Below the pieces are notes generated by a model that did not search any database, was not told where the DNA came from, and saw only the letters and a program-made list of their open reading frames with translations. Positions 41,051-49,935 of a stretch of DNA of 64,000 bases are shown piece after piece (position 1 is the first letter of the stretch; each line of letters opens with the position of its first letter). The DNA comes from Halorubrum sp. 2020YC2 (GTDB lineage Archaea; Halobacteriota; Halobacteria; Halobacteriales; Haloferacaceae): contig NZ_CP076019.1 of assembly GCF_018623055.1 (NCBI RefSeq), forward strand, positions 1,240,001-1,304,000, given 5' to 3'. A program made the translations under genes and the position numbers.

Positions 41051-41949
41051 CCGACGACGGCGCGGCGGTCGTCGCGGCGGTCGAGGCGGTCGCCGAGCGC
41101 ATCGAGGCGGAGCGCGACCGCCTGACCCAGCTCGACTCCGCCATCGGTGACGCCGACCACGGCGGGAACATGGCGCGCGGCTGGGCCAAGGCGGCCGACG
41201 CCGCGCGCGACCTCGACGACCCGGACGCGGAGACCGTCGCGAAGACGGTCGGCAAGACGCTGATGGCCGAGGTCGGCGGCGCCTCCGGCCCGCTGTTCGG
41301 CGGGTCGCTCGTGTTCGCGGCGGGCGAGCTCGACGACGGGATCACCCCGGCGACCGCGGTCGCGTTCGCGGAGACGTACTTGGAGAAGGTCGAGGACCGC
41401 GGCGACGCGCGCGTCGGCGACCAGACGATGGTCGACGCGCTGACGCCCGCGGTCCACACGTTCAAGAAGTCGATCGAGGTGGACGACTTGGAGCCGATCG
41501 AGGCGCTCGCGAAGGCCGTCGACGCCGCGGAGCGCGGCGTCGCGTTCACCGTTCCGATCAGAGCCAGAAAGGGACGCGCCTCCTACCTCGGCTGGCGCTC
41601 GGTCGGCCACCAAGACCCCGGCGCGACGAGCGCGCTGTTCATCGTAGAAGAGCTGCTCGCCGTCGCCGCGGAGCGGCTCGACGTCGACGTCCCCGAGACG
41701 GACGCCGCCTCACCGACGATCCCGGACGAGGATCCGGACGCGACGGCGCCGCCGCCGACCCGGGGGACGACTGATGGTCGGGATCGTCGTCGTCTCGCAC
41801 AGCGAGCGCGCCGCCGAGGGGATCGCGGAGGTCGCCGCCGAGATGGCCGGCGGCACCCGCATCGAACCGGTCGGCGGCGACGGGAAGGGCGGGATCGGCA
41901 CCGTTCCCGACGCTATCGAAGACGCGATCGACGCCGCGGCCGGAGGTGA
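41047..41949 (+). CDS. dhaL: dihydroxyacetone kinase subunit DhaL, C-terminus probably frameshifted
   Basis: The ADP-binding subunit that phosphorylates DHA. LDSAIGDADHGGNMARGWAK (about residues 28-47) carries the Mg-ADP aspartates; GGASGPLFGGSLVFAAGEL and GDQTMVDALTPAV follow. As read, the frame runs 176 nt into dhaM and ends in an Arg-rich string with no family meaning. One extra G in the run 41762-41766 would instead give RGDD and a TGA at 41772-41774 overlapping the dhaM ATG as TGATG. The intended protein is therefore probably about 242 residues; the tail after about residue 240 should be distrusted. Confidence 0.85.
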   Translation: MTDDGAAVVAAVEAVAERIEAERDRLTQLDSAIGDADHGGNMARGWAKAADAARDLDDPDAETVAKTVGKTLMAEVGGASGPLFGGSLVFAAGELDDGITPATAVAFAETYLEKVEDRGDARVGDQTMVDALTPAVHTFKKSIEVDDLEPIEALAKAVDAAERGVAFTVPIRARKGRASYLGWRSVGHQDPGATSALFIVEELLAVAAERLDVDVPETDAASPTIPDEDPDATAPPPTRGTTDGRDRRRLAQRARRRGDRGGRRRDGRRHPHRTGRRRREGRDRHRSRRYRRRDRRRGRR

Positions 41950-42184
41950 GGGTAACGGTACCGAGGGAAGCGAGGGCGACGGCGTCGTCGTCCTCGTCGA
42001 CCTCGGCAGCGCGGTGATGAACGCGGACGTCGCCGTCGAGTTGAGCGACGCGGAGGCCGTGATCGCGGACGCGCCCGTCCTCGAAGGCGCGGTCAACGCG
42101 GCGGTCGCGGCCACCGACCCCTCGGCCACGGTCGAGTCCGTGCGCGAGCAGGCGGAGGCGGCCCGCGACATCGAGAAGCTGTAA
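41774..42184 (+). CDS. dhaM: phosphocarrier DhaM (EIIA-Man type)
   Basis: A 136-residue EIIA domain that takes phosphate from HPr and rephosphorylates the ADP bound to DhaL. The phospho-His is His9 in VVVSHSERAAEGIAEVA. GGTRIEPVGGDGKGGIGT and VVVLVDLGSAVMNADVAVEL complete the family pattern. Unlike E. coli DhaM it has no fused HPr or EI domain, so it relies on the separate ptsH and ptsI encoded opposite. A Gly/Glu/Ser insertion (GGEGNGTEGSEGD) lies before the third strand. Confidence 0.93.
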   Translation: MVGIVVVSHSERAAEGIAEVAAEMAGGTRIEPVGGDGKGGIGTVPDAIEDAIDAAAGGEGNGTEGSEGDGVVVLVDLGSAVMNADVAVELSDAEAVIADAPVLEGAVNAAVAATDPSATVESVREQAEAARDIEKL

Positions 42185-42225
42185 GTCGGACCGAATCGCC
42201 GCCGACCCCCTCCTTCCGGTTCGGT

Positions 42226-44010
42226 CTACGCCGCCCGGTCGTCGAGTCCCAGCACGTCCAGCACCTCGCCGCGCGTCTCGCAGGCGAGCGCGGCGGCCGC
42301 GAGCGACGCCGCTTCCTCGGCGTCGACCTCGCGCACCCGCCGTTTCACGTCCGGCACCGTCACCGCGCTCATGCTGAGTTCGTCGAAGCCCAGCCCGACG
42401 AGCAGCGCCGTCAGTGCCGGGTCGCCGGCCATCTCGCCGCACATCCCCACCCACGCGTCGGTCCCCTCGGCGGCCGCGGTCGCGCGGTCGAGCGCGCGCA
42501 GCACCGCCGGGTGGAGCGGGTCGTGGTACTCGGCCACGGCGTCGTTGCCGCGGTCGGCCGCCATCACGTACTGGGCGAGGTCGTTCGTCCCGACGCTCAG
42601 GAAGTCGAGGCGCTTGGCCAGCGCGTCCGCGACGAACGCCGCCGCCGGCGTCTCGACCATCGCTCCCAGGTCGGGCACCGCGTGGTCGACCCCTTCGTCC
42701 GCGAGGTCGGCCGCGACCGATTCGACGGCGTCGACCGCGCGCTCGACCTCCTCGACCCGCGTGACCAGCGGGAACATCACGGCCAGTCCGTCGCCGTCTT
42801 CGGTCGCGGCCGCGCGCAGCAGCGCCCGGAGCTGCGTCTCGAAGAGGTCCGCGTGCTCGTCGAGCGACAGCCGGATCCCGCGCCGCCCGAGGAACGGGTT
42901 CGGCTCGTCGGGGAGGTCGAGGTACGGGACCGGCTTGTCCCCGCCGACGTCGAGCGTGCGCACGACGACGCGGTCGTCCGGGAACGCCGACAGCGCCGCC
43001 GTGATCGCCTCGTACTGCTCCTCTTCGGTCGGCGCCGCCTCGCGGTCGACGAAGAGGAACTCGGTTCGGAACAGCCCGACCCCGTCGGCGCCGCGCTCGG
43101 CGGCCGGAGCCAGTTCCGGCTCCCCGCCGACGTTGGCCGCGACCTCGACGGGCCGGGCGTCGGCGGTCGCGACGCGCTCGCGGATCGCCTCCGGGCCCGC
43201 CTCCCGGACCGCGGCGCGGCGCTCCTCGTCGGGGTCGACGACGACCTCGCCGGCCTCGCCGTCGACGAGGACAGTCTCCCCGTCCGCGATCGAATCGAGT
43301 TCCGCGCCGACGCCGACGACGGCGGGGATCGCGAGCGACCGCGCGATGATCGCGGCGTGGGAGGTCCGGCCGCCCTCGGCCGTCGCGATCCCGGCGATCG
43401 CGTCGGGGTCGAGCGCGGCGGTGTCGCTCGGCGTGAGCCGCTCCGCGAGCAGCACCGTCCCGTCGGGGAGCGTGGCGAGGTCGGCCGGCGACCGGGCGGC
43501 GACCGGTCCGGACGGCTCGCCGGCGTCGGATTCGGCGTCCGACGGCTCGTCGCCGTCCGACGCCTCGCCCGGTTCCGCGAGGAGCGCGCGCAGCAGGCGG
43601 TCGCGGACGTCGCGCAGGTCGTCGGCCCGCTCGGCCATCCGCCCCTCCATCCCCTCGAACTGCGAGACCGCGGCGTCGAACCGGTCCGCGACGGCGTGTT
43701 CCGTGGGCGTCCCGTCGCGGACTGCGGCCTCGACGTCCTCGACTATCGTCGGGTCGTCGAGGAACCCCTCGTGGGCCTCGAACACCGCCGCCTCGTCCTC
43801 GCCCACGCGTTCCGCCGTCCGGTCGCGGGCGTCGCGCAGGGCGGACCTGACGGCGTCGCGAGCCGCCTCGTACCGGGCCAGTTCGGCGTCGGCGTTGACG
43901 GACTCCGGGTCGGGGCGGTCGGGGAGCGTCAGGTCGGCGTCCGGGCGGTACCAGCGCACCGTTCCGACTCCCGAGCGCGGCGTGCTCCCGACGCCGTCGA
44001 GCGTCCTCAC
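42226..44010 (-). CDS. ptsI: PTS enzyme I (phosphoenolpyruvate-protein phosphotransferase)
   Basis: A 594-residue enzyme that transfers phosphate from PEP to HPr. The phospho-His is His218 in EGGRTSHAAIIARSLAIPAV. The PEP-binding barrel shows GADGVGLFRTEFLFVDREA, VVRTLDVGGDKPVPYL, FLGRRGIRLSLDEHADLF, DFLSVGTNDLAQYVMAADRG and the Cys motif WVGMCGEMAGDP. An acidic Asp/Glu/Ser insertion (about residues 150-175) extends the HPr-binding half. GTG 44010 overlaps the ptsH stop as GTGA. It converges on dhaM, and the proteins act in one phosphorelay. Confidence 0.95.
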   Translation of the reverse strand: MRTLDGVGSTPRSGVGTVRWYRPDADLTLPDRPDPESVNADAELARYEAARDAVRSALRDARDRTAERVGEDEAAVFEAHEGFLDDPTIVEDVEAAVRDGTPTEHAVADRFDAAVSQFEGMEGRMAERADDLRDVRDRLLRALLAEPGEASDGDEPSDAESDAGEPSGPVAARSPADLATLPDGTVLLAERLTPSDTAALDPDAIAGIATAEGGRTSHAAIIARSLAIPAVVGVGAELDSIADGETVLVDGEAGEVVVDPDEERRAAVREAGPEAIRERVATADARPVEVAANVGGEPELAPAAERGADGVGLFRTEFLFVDREAAPTEEEQYEAITAALSAFPDDRVVVRTLDVGGDKPVPYLDLPDEPNPFLGRRGIRLSLDEHADLFETQLRALLRAAATEDGDGLAVMFPLVTRVEEVERAVDAVESVAADLADEGVDHAVPDLGAMVETPAAAFVADALAKRLDFLSVGTNDLAQYVMAADRGNDAVAEYHDPLHPAVLRALDRATAAAEGTDAWVGMCGEMAGDPALTALLVGLGFDELSMSAVTVPDVKRRVREVDAEEAASLAAAALACETRGEVLDVLGLDDRAA

Positions 44011-44309
44011 GGGGCGTCCTCCGCGTCGGCGTCCGCGGACTCTCCGACGGAACTCGTGAGCAGGTCACAGACCGCGTCCAGCGCCGCCTCGGCGTCCGGG
44101 CCCTCAGCGACCACGCGGACCGACTCGCCGTGCTCGACGTTCAGCCCGCTCACGGAGAGCATGCTGTCGGCGCGGACGGGCCCGTCGTCGCCGTCGGCGG
44201 CGCGCCCGATGGACACGTCGGCGTCGAATCGGTTCGCCGTCTGTACCAGCCTCGAGGCGGGTCGGGCGTGGAGTCCGGCCTCGGGCTCGACCGTCACGGT
44301 TCGTTCCAT
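44007..44309 (-). CDS. ptsH: phosphocarrier protein HPr
   Basis: A 100-residue HPr. The phospho-His is His14 in VEPEAGLHARPASRLVQTAN; the region around SMLSVSGLNVEHGESVRVVA follows the family, with a Ser at the regulatory position. The C-terminal 12 residues are acidic (SADADAEDAP). It passes phosphate from enzyme I to DhaM. It is the first gene of a ptsH-ptsI pair. HPr is rare in archaea outside haloarchaea, so a bacterial origin is likely. Confidence 0.93.
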   Translation of the reverse strand: MERTVTVEPEAGLHARPASRLVQTANRFDADVSIGRAADGDDGPVRADSMLSVSGLNVEHGESVRVVAEGPDAEAALDAVCDLLTSSVGESADADAEDAP

Positions 44310-44388
44310 GGGCCCGGGTTGGCTCCCGGCGGGTAATAGCTGATCGGAGTTCCCCGAAGTCGCCGGCCCGACGACGCCGCCGTCCCGG

Positions 44389-45591
44389 CTACGGCGCCGC
44401 CTGGTTCGTCGAGACCAGTTCGATCACGTCGCGGTGGGAGAGCTCGCGGTCGGCGCCGACCTGCCGGCCGCTCCGGCAGTCGGTGCCGTGGAGCAGTCCC
44501 TCGCCGATGTCCGAGTGGATGTGGTACGCGAAGTCCTCGGTGGTCGACCCCTCGGGGAGGATGAAGCAGTCGCGGAAGACGCCCTTCTCGTCTTTGCTCC
44601 CGTTCGCGGAGCCGGGGAAGACGGCGATACAGCCTAACACGTCGAAGACGGCGGCTTCGAGCGCGCCCTGAACGCCGGTGCCGTCGTACTCGTCGACGAA
44701 CTCGCCGATCCGGTCGAGACCGGCCTTCTGCTCGCCGGAGACGTCGCCGACGACCTCGAAGCCGCTCTCGCCGGGCGCGTAGTCGACGACGCCGGCGTCG
44801 TCCGCGTTTTTGAGGGCCTTCTCCGCGTGGGCGCTGGCGGGGACGAAGGACAGGTGGTCGTACTCGGGGTCGCTCGTTATCTCCTCCCAGTTGGCCTGCG
44901 CCTCGGGCGTGTCCATCTTGTTGGCGGCGATCACCATCGGCTTCGTCCGCTTCCGGATCTCGCGGGCGAGTTCGACCCTGTCCGTCTCGTTCCACGTCTC
45001 GGGGTCGAGTTCGAGTCCCTGCGCGAGGATGGTCCGCTTCATCCGGTCTTTGTCCGTGCCGAACGCGGACATCTGCTCGGCCAGCTCCTTCTCGATGGCG
45101 GCGTCGGCGCCGTGGTACCGCGTCTCGAACTTTTCGAGACCCTTCTCTAACACGTCGAGGTACCACGCGTCCAGCTCCTCCTCTAAGAAGTCGATATCCT
45201 CGCGCGGGTCGTGGCCCTCGGTCGCCTCGCCCTCGATGTCCGTCTTGCCCGAGAAGTCGACGACGTGGATCAGCACGTCGGTCTCGTTGAGGTCGGTGAG
45301 GAACTGGTTGCCGAGGCCGCGCCCCTCGTGGGCGCCGGGGACCAGCCCGGCCACGTCGACCAGCTTCACGGGGACGAACCGCGTCCCCTCGCGGCAGACG
45401 CCGACGCTCGGCGTACAGGTCTCGTCGAACTCGGGGGCGGCGCAGTCGACGCGGACGTACGCCTCGCCGACGGTCGGGTCGATGGTGGTGAACGGGTACG
45501 CGCCCTCGGGCACGTCGTTCATCGTCGCGGCGTTGAAGAACGTCGACTTCCCCACCGAGGGCTTGCCGACGAGTCCGATCCGGTAGCTCAT
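44389..45591 (-). CDS. ychF: YchF/OBG-family GTPase
   Basis: A 400-residue P-loop GTPase of the archaeal YchF (OBG) branch. G1 is IGLVGKPSVGKSTFFNAATM (about residues 4-23), switch and G3 are VDVAGLVPGAHEGRGLGNQF and G4 is VIAANKMDTP. A helical insert lies between them. A C-terminal TGS-type domain ends GTDCRSGRQVGADRELSHRD. These proteins bind ribosomes and often hydrolyse ATP. MSYRIGLVG from ATG 45591 is the natural start. Confidence 0.92.
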   Translation of the reverse strand: MSYRIGLVGKPSVGKSTFFNAATMNDVPEGAYPFTTIDPTVGEAYVRVDCAAPEFDETCTPSVGVCREGTRFVPVKLVDVAGLVPGAHEGRGLGNQFLTDLNETDVLIHVVDFSGKTDIEGEATEGHDPREDIDFLEEELDAWYLDVLEKGLEKFETRYHGADAAIEKELAEQMSAFGTDKDRMKRTILAQGLELDPETWNETDRVELAREIRKRTKPMVIAANKMDTPEAQANWEEITSDPEYDHLSFVPASAHAEKALKNADDAGVVDYAPGESGFEVVGDVSGEQKAGLDRIGEFVDEYDGTGVQGALEAAVFDVLGCIAVFPGSANGSKDEKGVFRDCFILPEGSTTEDFAYHIHSDIGEGLLHGTDCRSGRQVGADRELSHRDVIELVSTNQAAP

Positions 45592-45696
45592 TACCACCGG
45601 TGGGCGACCCGGCGTAAAAAGCGATGCGAGACGCGCCGTGGCGTGGGGAGCGGTGACGAACGGCGGAGAGCCGGGGACGCGTCCGCGGCCGCCCGG

Positions 45697-45954
45697 TCAG
45701 GCGTCGCCGTCGGACTGCCCCGGCTCGCCCACCGCTTCGATCGGGAGGACGTTCTGGAGCGCGGCGACCGCGTCCGCGGCGCTCTCGAACGTCGCTTGTT
45801 CGACGTCGTCGAGGAGGTCCCCGAGGTCGGCGTCGCCGTCGGCAAACAGCACCGTCGTCCCCGCGAACGACTCCGCGAGCGCCTCGCGGTCGGCGGGGTA
45901 CGCGTGGGCTTCGAGGGTCGGTTCGAGCCGGGAGAGGTTGATCTCGTCGGGCAT
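45697..45954 (-). CDS. DUF5789 small protein
   Basis: An 85-residue acidic protein starting MPDEINLSRLEPTLEAHAYP with TTVLFADGDADLGDLLDDV in the middle and LPIEAVGEPGQSDGDA at the end. This is the haloarchaeal DUF5789 pattern as I remember it. The function is unknown. It lies just upstream of ychF on the same strand, 105 bp away. Confidence 0.75.
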   Translation of the reverse strand: MPDEINLSRLEPTLEAHAYPADREALAESFAGTTVLFADGDADLGDLLDDVEQATFESAADAVAALQNVLPIEAVGEPGQSDGDA

Positions 45955-46139
45955 ACCGTCCCGTCGACGGGACGCGACATAAGCGCGCGCCTCGCTTCGA
46001 CGGGGTCGATCCGCGTTTCTCCCGCACGCACGCGACCGCCGCGACCGCCGCGACGCGGCCGGACGCCGCCGAACGCCGGCGAGAAACCGGCAAGAACCGC
46101 AAAGGGTTATGAGTCCCCGGTGTCATGGTACACGTGAAC

Positions 46140-46670
46140 ATGCCCCTATACGACCGGATTCTGGTTCCGACCGACGGCTCCGCGGAGGGGGAGCTGGCGG
46201 TGTGTCACGCGCTCGACCTCGCCGCGGTCCACGGGGCCTCGGTCCGCGCCATCTACGTCGTCGACACCGCACGGTACGCCGGGATGCCGATGGAGACGAC
46301 CTGGGAGGGCGTGGGCGACCTGCTGTACGACGACGGGGAGGCGGCGCTCGAAACGGTGTGCGAGCTGGCCGCCGACCGCGACATCGACGTCGAGACGGCC
46401 GTCGTCGAGGGGTCGCCCAGCCGCGAGATCATCACCCACGCCGAGGAGGCGGGCTGTGACCTCGTCGTGATGGGGACCCACGGGCGCGGCGGGATAGACC
46501 GGCTCCTCCTCGGGAGCGTCGCGGAGAAGGTCGTCCGCGGCTCGTCGGTCCCGGTGTTGACCGTCCGGATCGGCGACGAGGACGACGAGGCCGCGACGGC
46601 GGCCGAGTCCGCGACCGCCGGCGGGACCGGGGCGGACGGACCGGCCTCCGACGTGACCGAAACCGGGTGA
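46140..46670 (+). CDS. universal stress protein, UspA family
   Basis: A 176-residue UspA-fold protein. YDRILVPTDGSAEGELAVCH (about residues 4-23) is the first strand-helix with the conserved D. The ATP-binding motif GTHGRGGIDRLLLGSVAEKV (about 117-136), followed by SSVPVLTVR, indicates the nucleotide-binding subtype. The last 30 residues are an acidic Ala/Thr tail. ATG 46140 is preferred over the earlier MVHVNM start. It is a single gene, convergent with birA. Confidence 0.9.
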   Translation: MPLYDRILVPTDGSAEGELAVCHALDLAAVHGASVRAIYVVDTARYAGMPMETTWEGVGDLLYDDGEAALETVCELAADRDIDVETAVVEGSPSREIITHAEEAGCDLVVMGTHGRGGIDRLLLGSVAEKVVRGSSVPVLTVRIGDEDDEAATAAESATAGGTGADGPASDVTETG

Positions 46671-46685
46671 CCCGCGTAACGCGGT

Positions 46686-47675
46686 TCAGGCCGCGTCGCG
46701 GAGGTGTTCGCAGTCGCCGGCGTGGACGCGCCGCCGCCCCGCGTCCGTGTCGACCACCAGCGCGCCCGGCTCCACGACGTCGACCGCGGTGCCCTCGATC
46801 ACCCCGTCCGCGGCCTCGACGCGGACGCGCCGTCCGAGCGTGCTCGCCCGCTCGCGCCACGCCGGGAGGACTCGGTCGAGCGCCTCGGGCGACTCGGTCA
46901 GTTCCGCGAAGCGTTCGAGCAGCGTCGCGGCGAACCGGCGGCGGTCGACCGGTTCGCCGCGCTCGGCCGACAGCGACGTCGCGCCCGCGGGCAGCGTCTC
47001 CGGGTCGAGGTTGGCGTTGACGCCGACGCCGACGACGAGCCAGCCGACGCGGTCGGCCTCCCCCTCCATCTCGGTGAGGATCCCCGCCAGCTTCCGCCCG
47101 CCGCGGCCGGTCGCGTCCGCGTCGTCGTCCCCCTCCTCGCTCGCGCCACCGCCGACGAGCACGTCGTTCGGCCACTTGATCTGCGCGTCGACGCCGGCCT
47201 CGCGGGCGGCGTCGGTCGTCGCCACCGCGGCCGCGAGGGTGAAAAGCGGCGCCCGCGCGGTCGGCACGTCGGGGCGCGTCAGCGTCGACAGCCAGACCCC
47301 CCCGCTCGGCGCCACCCACTCGCGGTCGAGGCGGCCTCGGCTCCCGGTCTGCTGGTCCGCGACCACGGCGACGTCGGTCGCCCCCGCTCCGGCGAGTTCG
47401 CGGGCCCGCTCGTTCGTCGACGCGATCCGGTCGCGGTACTCCACCGAGTAGGGGGCGTCGAGTCCGAACGCGATCCCCGCCCCGGAGTAGCCCGGGTCGT
47501 CGGGGGCGACGTACCCCGCCGGCGTCGATTCGACCGCGAACCCCTCCTCGCGGAGCCCCTCAACGGCGTTCCAGACCGCCGCCCGCGAGACGCCGAGCGA
47601 CTCCGCGAGGGCGGGACCGGAGACGGGGCCGTCGTCGGCAGCGAGGGCGTCTAACAGCGCGCGCCGCGTGTTCAT
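46686..47675 (-). CDS. birA: biotin-[acetyl-CoA-carboxylase] ligase, BirA type with HTH
   Basis: A 329-residue biotin protein ligase. An N-terminal winged helix (LLDALAADDGPVSGPALAES, then LGVSRAAVWNAVEGLREEGF; residues 5-46) suggests regulation of biotin genes. The catalytic domain has STNERARELAGAG, the biotin loop TGSRGRLDREWVAPSGGVW (about 110), IKWPNDVLVGG (about 168), RKLAGILTEMEGE and VGVGVNANLD. The C-terminal SH3-like domain includes GVIEGTAVDVVEPGALVVD. An acidic insert (EEGDDDADATGRGG) follows the KWPND motif. ATG 47675 is used. Confidence 0.92.
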   Translation of the reverse strand: MNTRRALLDALAADDGPVSGPALAESLGVSRAAVWNAVEGLREEGFAVESTPAGYVAPDDPGYSGAGIAFGLDAPYSVEYRDRIASTNERARELAGAGATDVAVVADQQTGSRGRLDREWVAPSGGVWLSTLTRPDVPTARAPLFTLAAAVATTDAAREAGVDAQIKWPNDVLVGGGASEEGDDDADATGRGGRKLAGILTEMEGEADRVGWLVVGVGVNANLDPETLPAGATSLSAERGEPVDRRRFAATLLERFAELTESPEALDRVLPAWRERASTLGRRVRVEAADGVIEGTAVDVVEPGALVVDTDAGRRRVHAGDCEHLRDAA

Positions 47676-47751
47676 ACCGGCCGATCGCCGCCCGCGCCGA
47701 AAGCCGTTCCGGGTCCCGAACGCTTTGTGTCCGGCGCGCGAAGGGACGACG

Positions 47752-48171
47752 ATGACAGAGGGCGAGGCCGGTAAGAGAGCCGGCGAGGGCGACGGGGACG
47801 ATATGGGGGGCGGCGAGACGGTCCCGCTCGTCGTCGTCGACGGTGACGAGCGGATCGAACTCGACGCAGAGCGCGGTCGCAACCTCCGGGAGGTCCTCCT
47901 CGACGCCGGGCTGTCGCCGTACGCGCCCGCGACGCGCCGACTCAACTGCGGCGGGCGGGGGCTGTGCGCCACCTGCGGCGTCCGCGTCCGAGAGGGGCCG
48001 CCGGCCGACCACTGGCACGACCGCCTCGCGGACCGGTTCGGCTACCCGCGGCTCTCCTGTCAGATCGCGGTCGACCGCCCGATGACGGTCGCGCTCGTCG
48101 ACAAGCGCGTGTGGGGCGGACGACGGACCGACGCGCCCCCCGCGGGGAACGACTCGGACGAGGGCCGCTGA
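47752..48171 (+). CDS. 2Fe-2S ferredoxin
   Basis: A 139-residue ferredoxin-like protein. After a Gly/Glu leader of about 25 residues the beta-grasp fold holds the cluster: LNCGGRGLCATCGVRVREGP (Cx5CxxC, about residues 64-83) with the fourth ligand in PRLSCQIAVDRPMTV (about 102). The Cx5CxxC spacing is closer to adrenodoxin/putidaredoxin-type or MOSC-like ferredoxins than to the haloarchaeal plant-type ferredoxin. The redox partner is unknown. It is divergent from birA. Confidence 0.88.
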   Translation: MTEGEAGKRAGEGDGDDMGGGETVPLVVVDGDERIELDAERGRNLREVLLDAGLSPYAPATRRLNCGGRGLCATCGVRVREGPPADHWHDRLADRFGYPRLSCQIAVDRPMTVALVDKRVWGGRRTDAPPAGNDSDEGR

Positions 48172-48312
48172 GCACCGGAAAGCGGCGGCCCCCACACCTC
48201 GTTTCCGGTGAAACGGCGAACGGTACCGAGTCACACGAGACGACGCGGCGACGGGCGACGCGGGCGCCGGTCGCGGCGCAAAAGCCAAGTCCGCGGGGCC
48301 GAACTCTCCGGT

Positions 48313-48912
48313 ATGCAACCCTCCAAGGAGCGCGAGTCGTCAGAGGGCGACCCGATGGACGACCTCGACGACCTCCTCGACGACGACCTCGCGGACGGCG
48401 AGGGGAATGCCGACGCCGATGCCGGTGCCGGCGCCGAGGAGAACGGTGCGGCCGAGGCGGGCGCCGCGACGGCCGGACCGAGCGCGGGGAGCGCTCGGGG
48501 CGCCGGTGACGCCGGCCGGGTCGGCGTCTCCGGTCGATGGTTCTCCGGGAAGGCGTTCGCGCTCGCGCTCGTCACAGTCGCGGTCGGCGTGTTCGCCGGG
48601 AGCCTGATCCCGCTCATCGGCGGGACGGTGGGGACCGCGGGCGGCGTGTTCCTCGCCGCGTTCCTGCTCGGTCTCGTCTTATCGACGCGCCGGTACGTCG
48701 AGACGGGGATCGCCGGCGGCGCGGCGGGGGCGGTGAGCGCGGTCACGAGCGTCCTCGGCGTCGGCTTCCTCCCGATCGGGATCGATTACCTCTCGCAGTG
48801 GGGCCTCCCGCTCGTCGCGGTCGGCGGCGGGGTCGGACTCGTCCTCGCGCTGCTCGGCCACTACTTCGGGCGCGACCTCCGCGCGGGGCTGAGTCAGGAC
48901 GTCGAGGGGTGA
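48313..48912 (+). CDS. DUF456-like membrane protein with acidic N-terminus
   Basis: A 199-residue protein. The first 75 residues are disordered and acidic (MDDLDDLLDDDLADGEGNAD and Ala/Gly repeats). They are followed by about four helices: FALALVTVAVGVFAGSLIPL, GTAGGVFLAAFLLGLVLSTR, GGAAGAVSAVTSVLGVGFLP and LPLVAVGGGVGLVLALLGHY. The Gly-rich helix pairs resemble DUF456 proteins, but the match is weak. ATG 48313 is used; the region upstream is Arg-rich shadow. The role is unknown. Confidence 0.65.
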   Translation: MQPSKERESSEGDPMDDLDDLLDDDLADGEGNADADAGAGAEENGAAEAGAATAGPSAGSARGAGDAGRVGVSGRWFSGKAFALALVTVAVGVFAGSLIPLIGGTVGTAGGVFLAAFLLGLVLSTRRYVETGIAGGAAGAVSAVTSVLGVGFLPIGIDYLSQWGLPLVAVGGGVGLVLALLGHYFGRDLRAGLSQDVEG

Positions 48913-48949
48913 GTCCGCCGGAACGCCGGCGAATTCCTTCCAACCGTCG

Positions 48950-49885
48950 TTACCGCGTCAGCCGATCGATACCGACGTAGTCTGCGATCTCTCGGCGCTC
49001 CAAGGCCAGGAAGCCGGCGAGGATCGCGACGAACCCGACCAACGCCTCGGCGTCGACGAGGTGACCGAGGAGGGCCCAGCTACCGACCGCGGCGACGACC
49101 GGCTCCGCGTAGCCGACGAGGTGGATCTGCGACGGGCCGACGGCGTCCAGCAGCGCGAAGTACAGGAGGAACGCGATCACGCCGGAGAGCAGCGTCAGGT
49201 AGGCGAGCGACGCGACCGACGTCTGGTTCCAGACGATCGCGGCGGGCGACTCCCCGATCGCGACGGCGGCGACCAGCAGTTGGCCGGCGCCGATCACCAT
49301 CGCCCAGCCCTGGAGCGCGGCGATCGGGAGGTCGGTGCGGAGCGGACGCAACAGGACGGCGCCCAGCGAGAAGGCGACCGTGCCCGCGAACGCGAGCGCG
49401 ACGCCGACGACCGCCGCGCTGCCGAGGCCGGCCGCGGCCGGGTCGGCGATCACCACCACCCCGACGATCCCGAGCGCGAAGCCGCCGATCTCGACGGGGC
49501 CGAGCCGCTCGCTCGGGAGGAGGACGGCCGCGAAGACGGCCGTCAACACCGGCGTGAGGCTCACGACGACCGCGGCGACCGCGCCGGAGATCCGGATCTC
49601 CCCGAGGTAGAGGAACCCGTGGTACGCCGCGATCACGAAGGTGCCGGCGACGGCGACGCCGAGCCACTCGTCGCGGCCCCGCGGGACCCACCGGTCCGCG
49701 GCGACCGCGGCGTAGCCGAGCACGACCGCCCCCGCGACGACGTACCTGACGCCGGCGAAGAGCAGCGGCGGGAAGTAGTGGAGGCCGGCCTCGATGGCGA
49801 CGAAGGAGGTCCCCCACAGCGTCGCGAGGAGGAGGAACGCGGCGACGATGGCTTCCGGAGTAGAGAGGAGGTTTCTGAGATTCAC
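48950..49885 (-). CDS. EamA-family (drug/metabolite) transporter
   Basis: A 311-residue membrane protein with ten helices in two repeated EamA halves. FLLLATLWGTSFVAIEAGLH opens the first, and the conserved second-half block AFAGTVAFSLGAVLLRPLRT opens the next, with YLTLLSGVIAFLLYFALLDA and HLVGYAEPVVAAVGSWALLG later. Such exporters move amino acids or other metabolites. It is divergent from an Lrp/AsnC-type gene with a palindrome between them, so amino-acid export under Lrp control is a plausible inference. Confidence 0.9.
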   Translation of the reverse strand: MNLRNLLSTPEAIVAAFLLLATLWGTSFVAIEAGLHYFPPLLFAGVRYVVAGAVVLGYAAVAADRWVPRGRDEWLGVAVAGTFVIAAYHGFLYLGEIRISGAVAAVVVSLTPVLTAVFAAVLLPSERLGPVEIGGFALGIVGVVVIADPAAAGLGSAAVVGVALAFAGTVAFSLGAVLLRPLRTDLPIAALQGWAMVIGAGQLLVAAVAIGESPAAIVWNQTSVASLAYLTLLSGVIAFLLYFALLDAVGPSQIHLVGYAEPVVAAVGSWALLGHLVDAEALVGFVAILAGFLALERREIADYVGIDRLTR

Positions 49886-49935
49886 TGGTTATCAGTTCGA
49901 AATTCACGAGTGTAGTTAAATAATACTCTCGGAAC

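Noticed and set aside
42371-44059. A 562-codon Ser/Arg-rich plus-strand frame
   Set aside because: It is antisense to ptsI and has the typical composition of an antisense shadow of an acidic protein.
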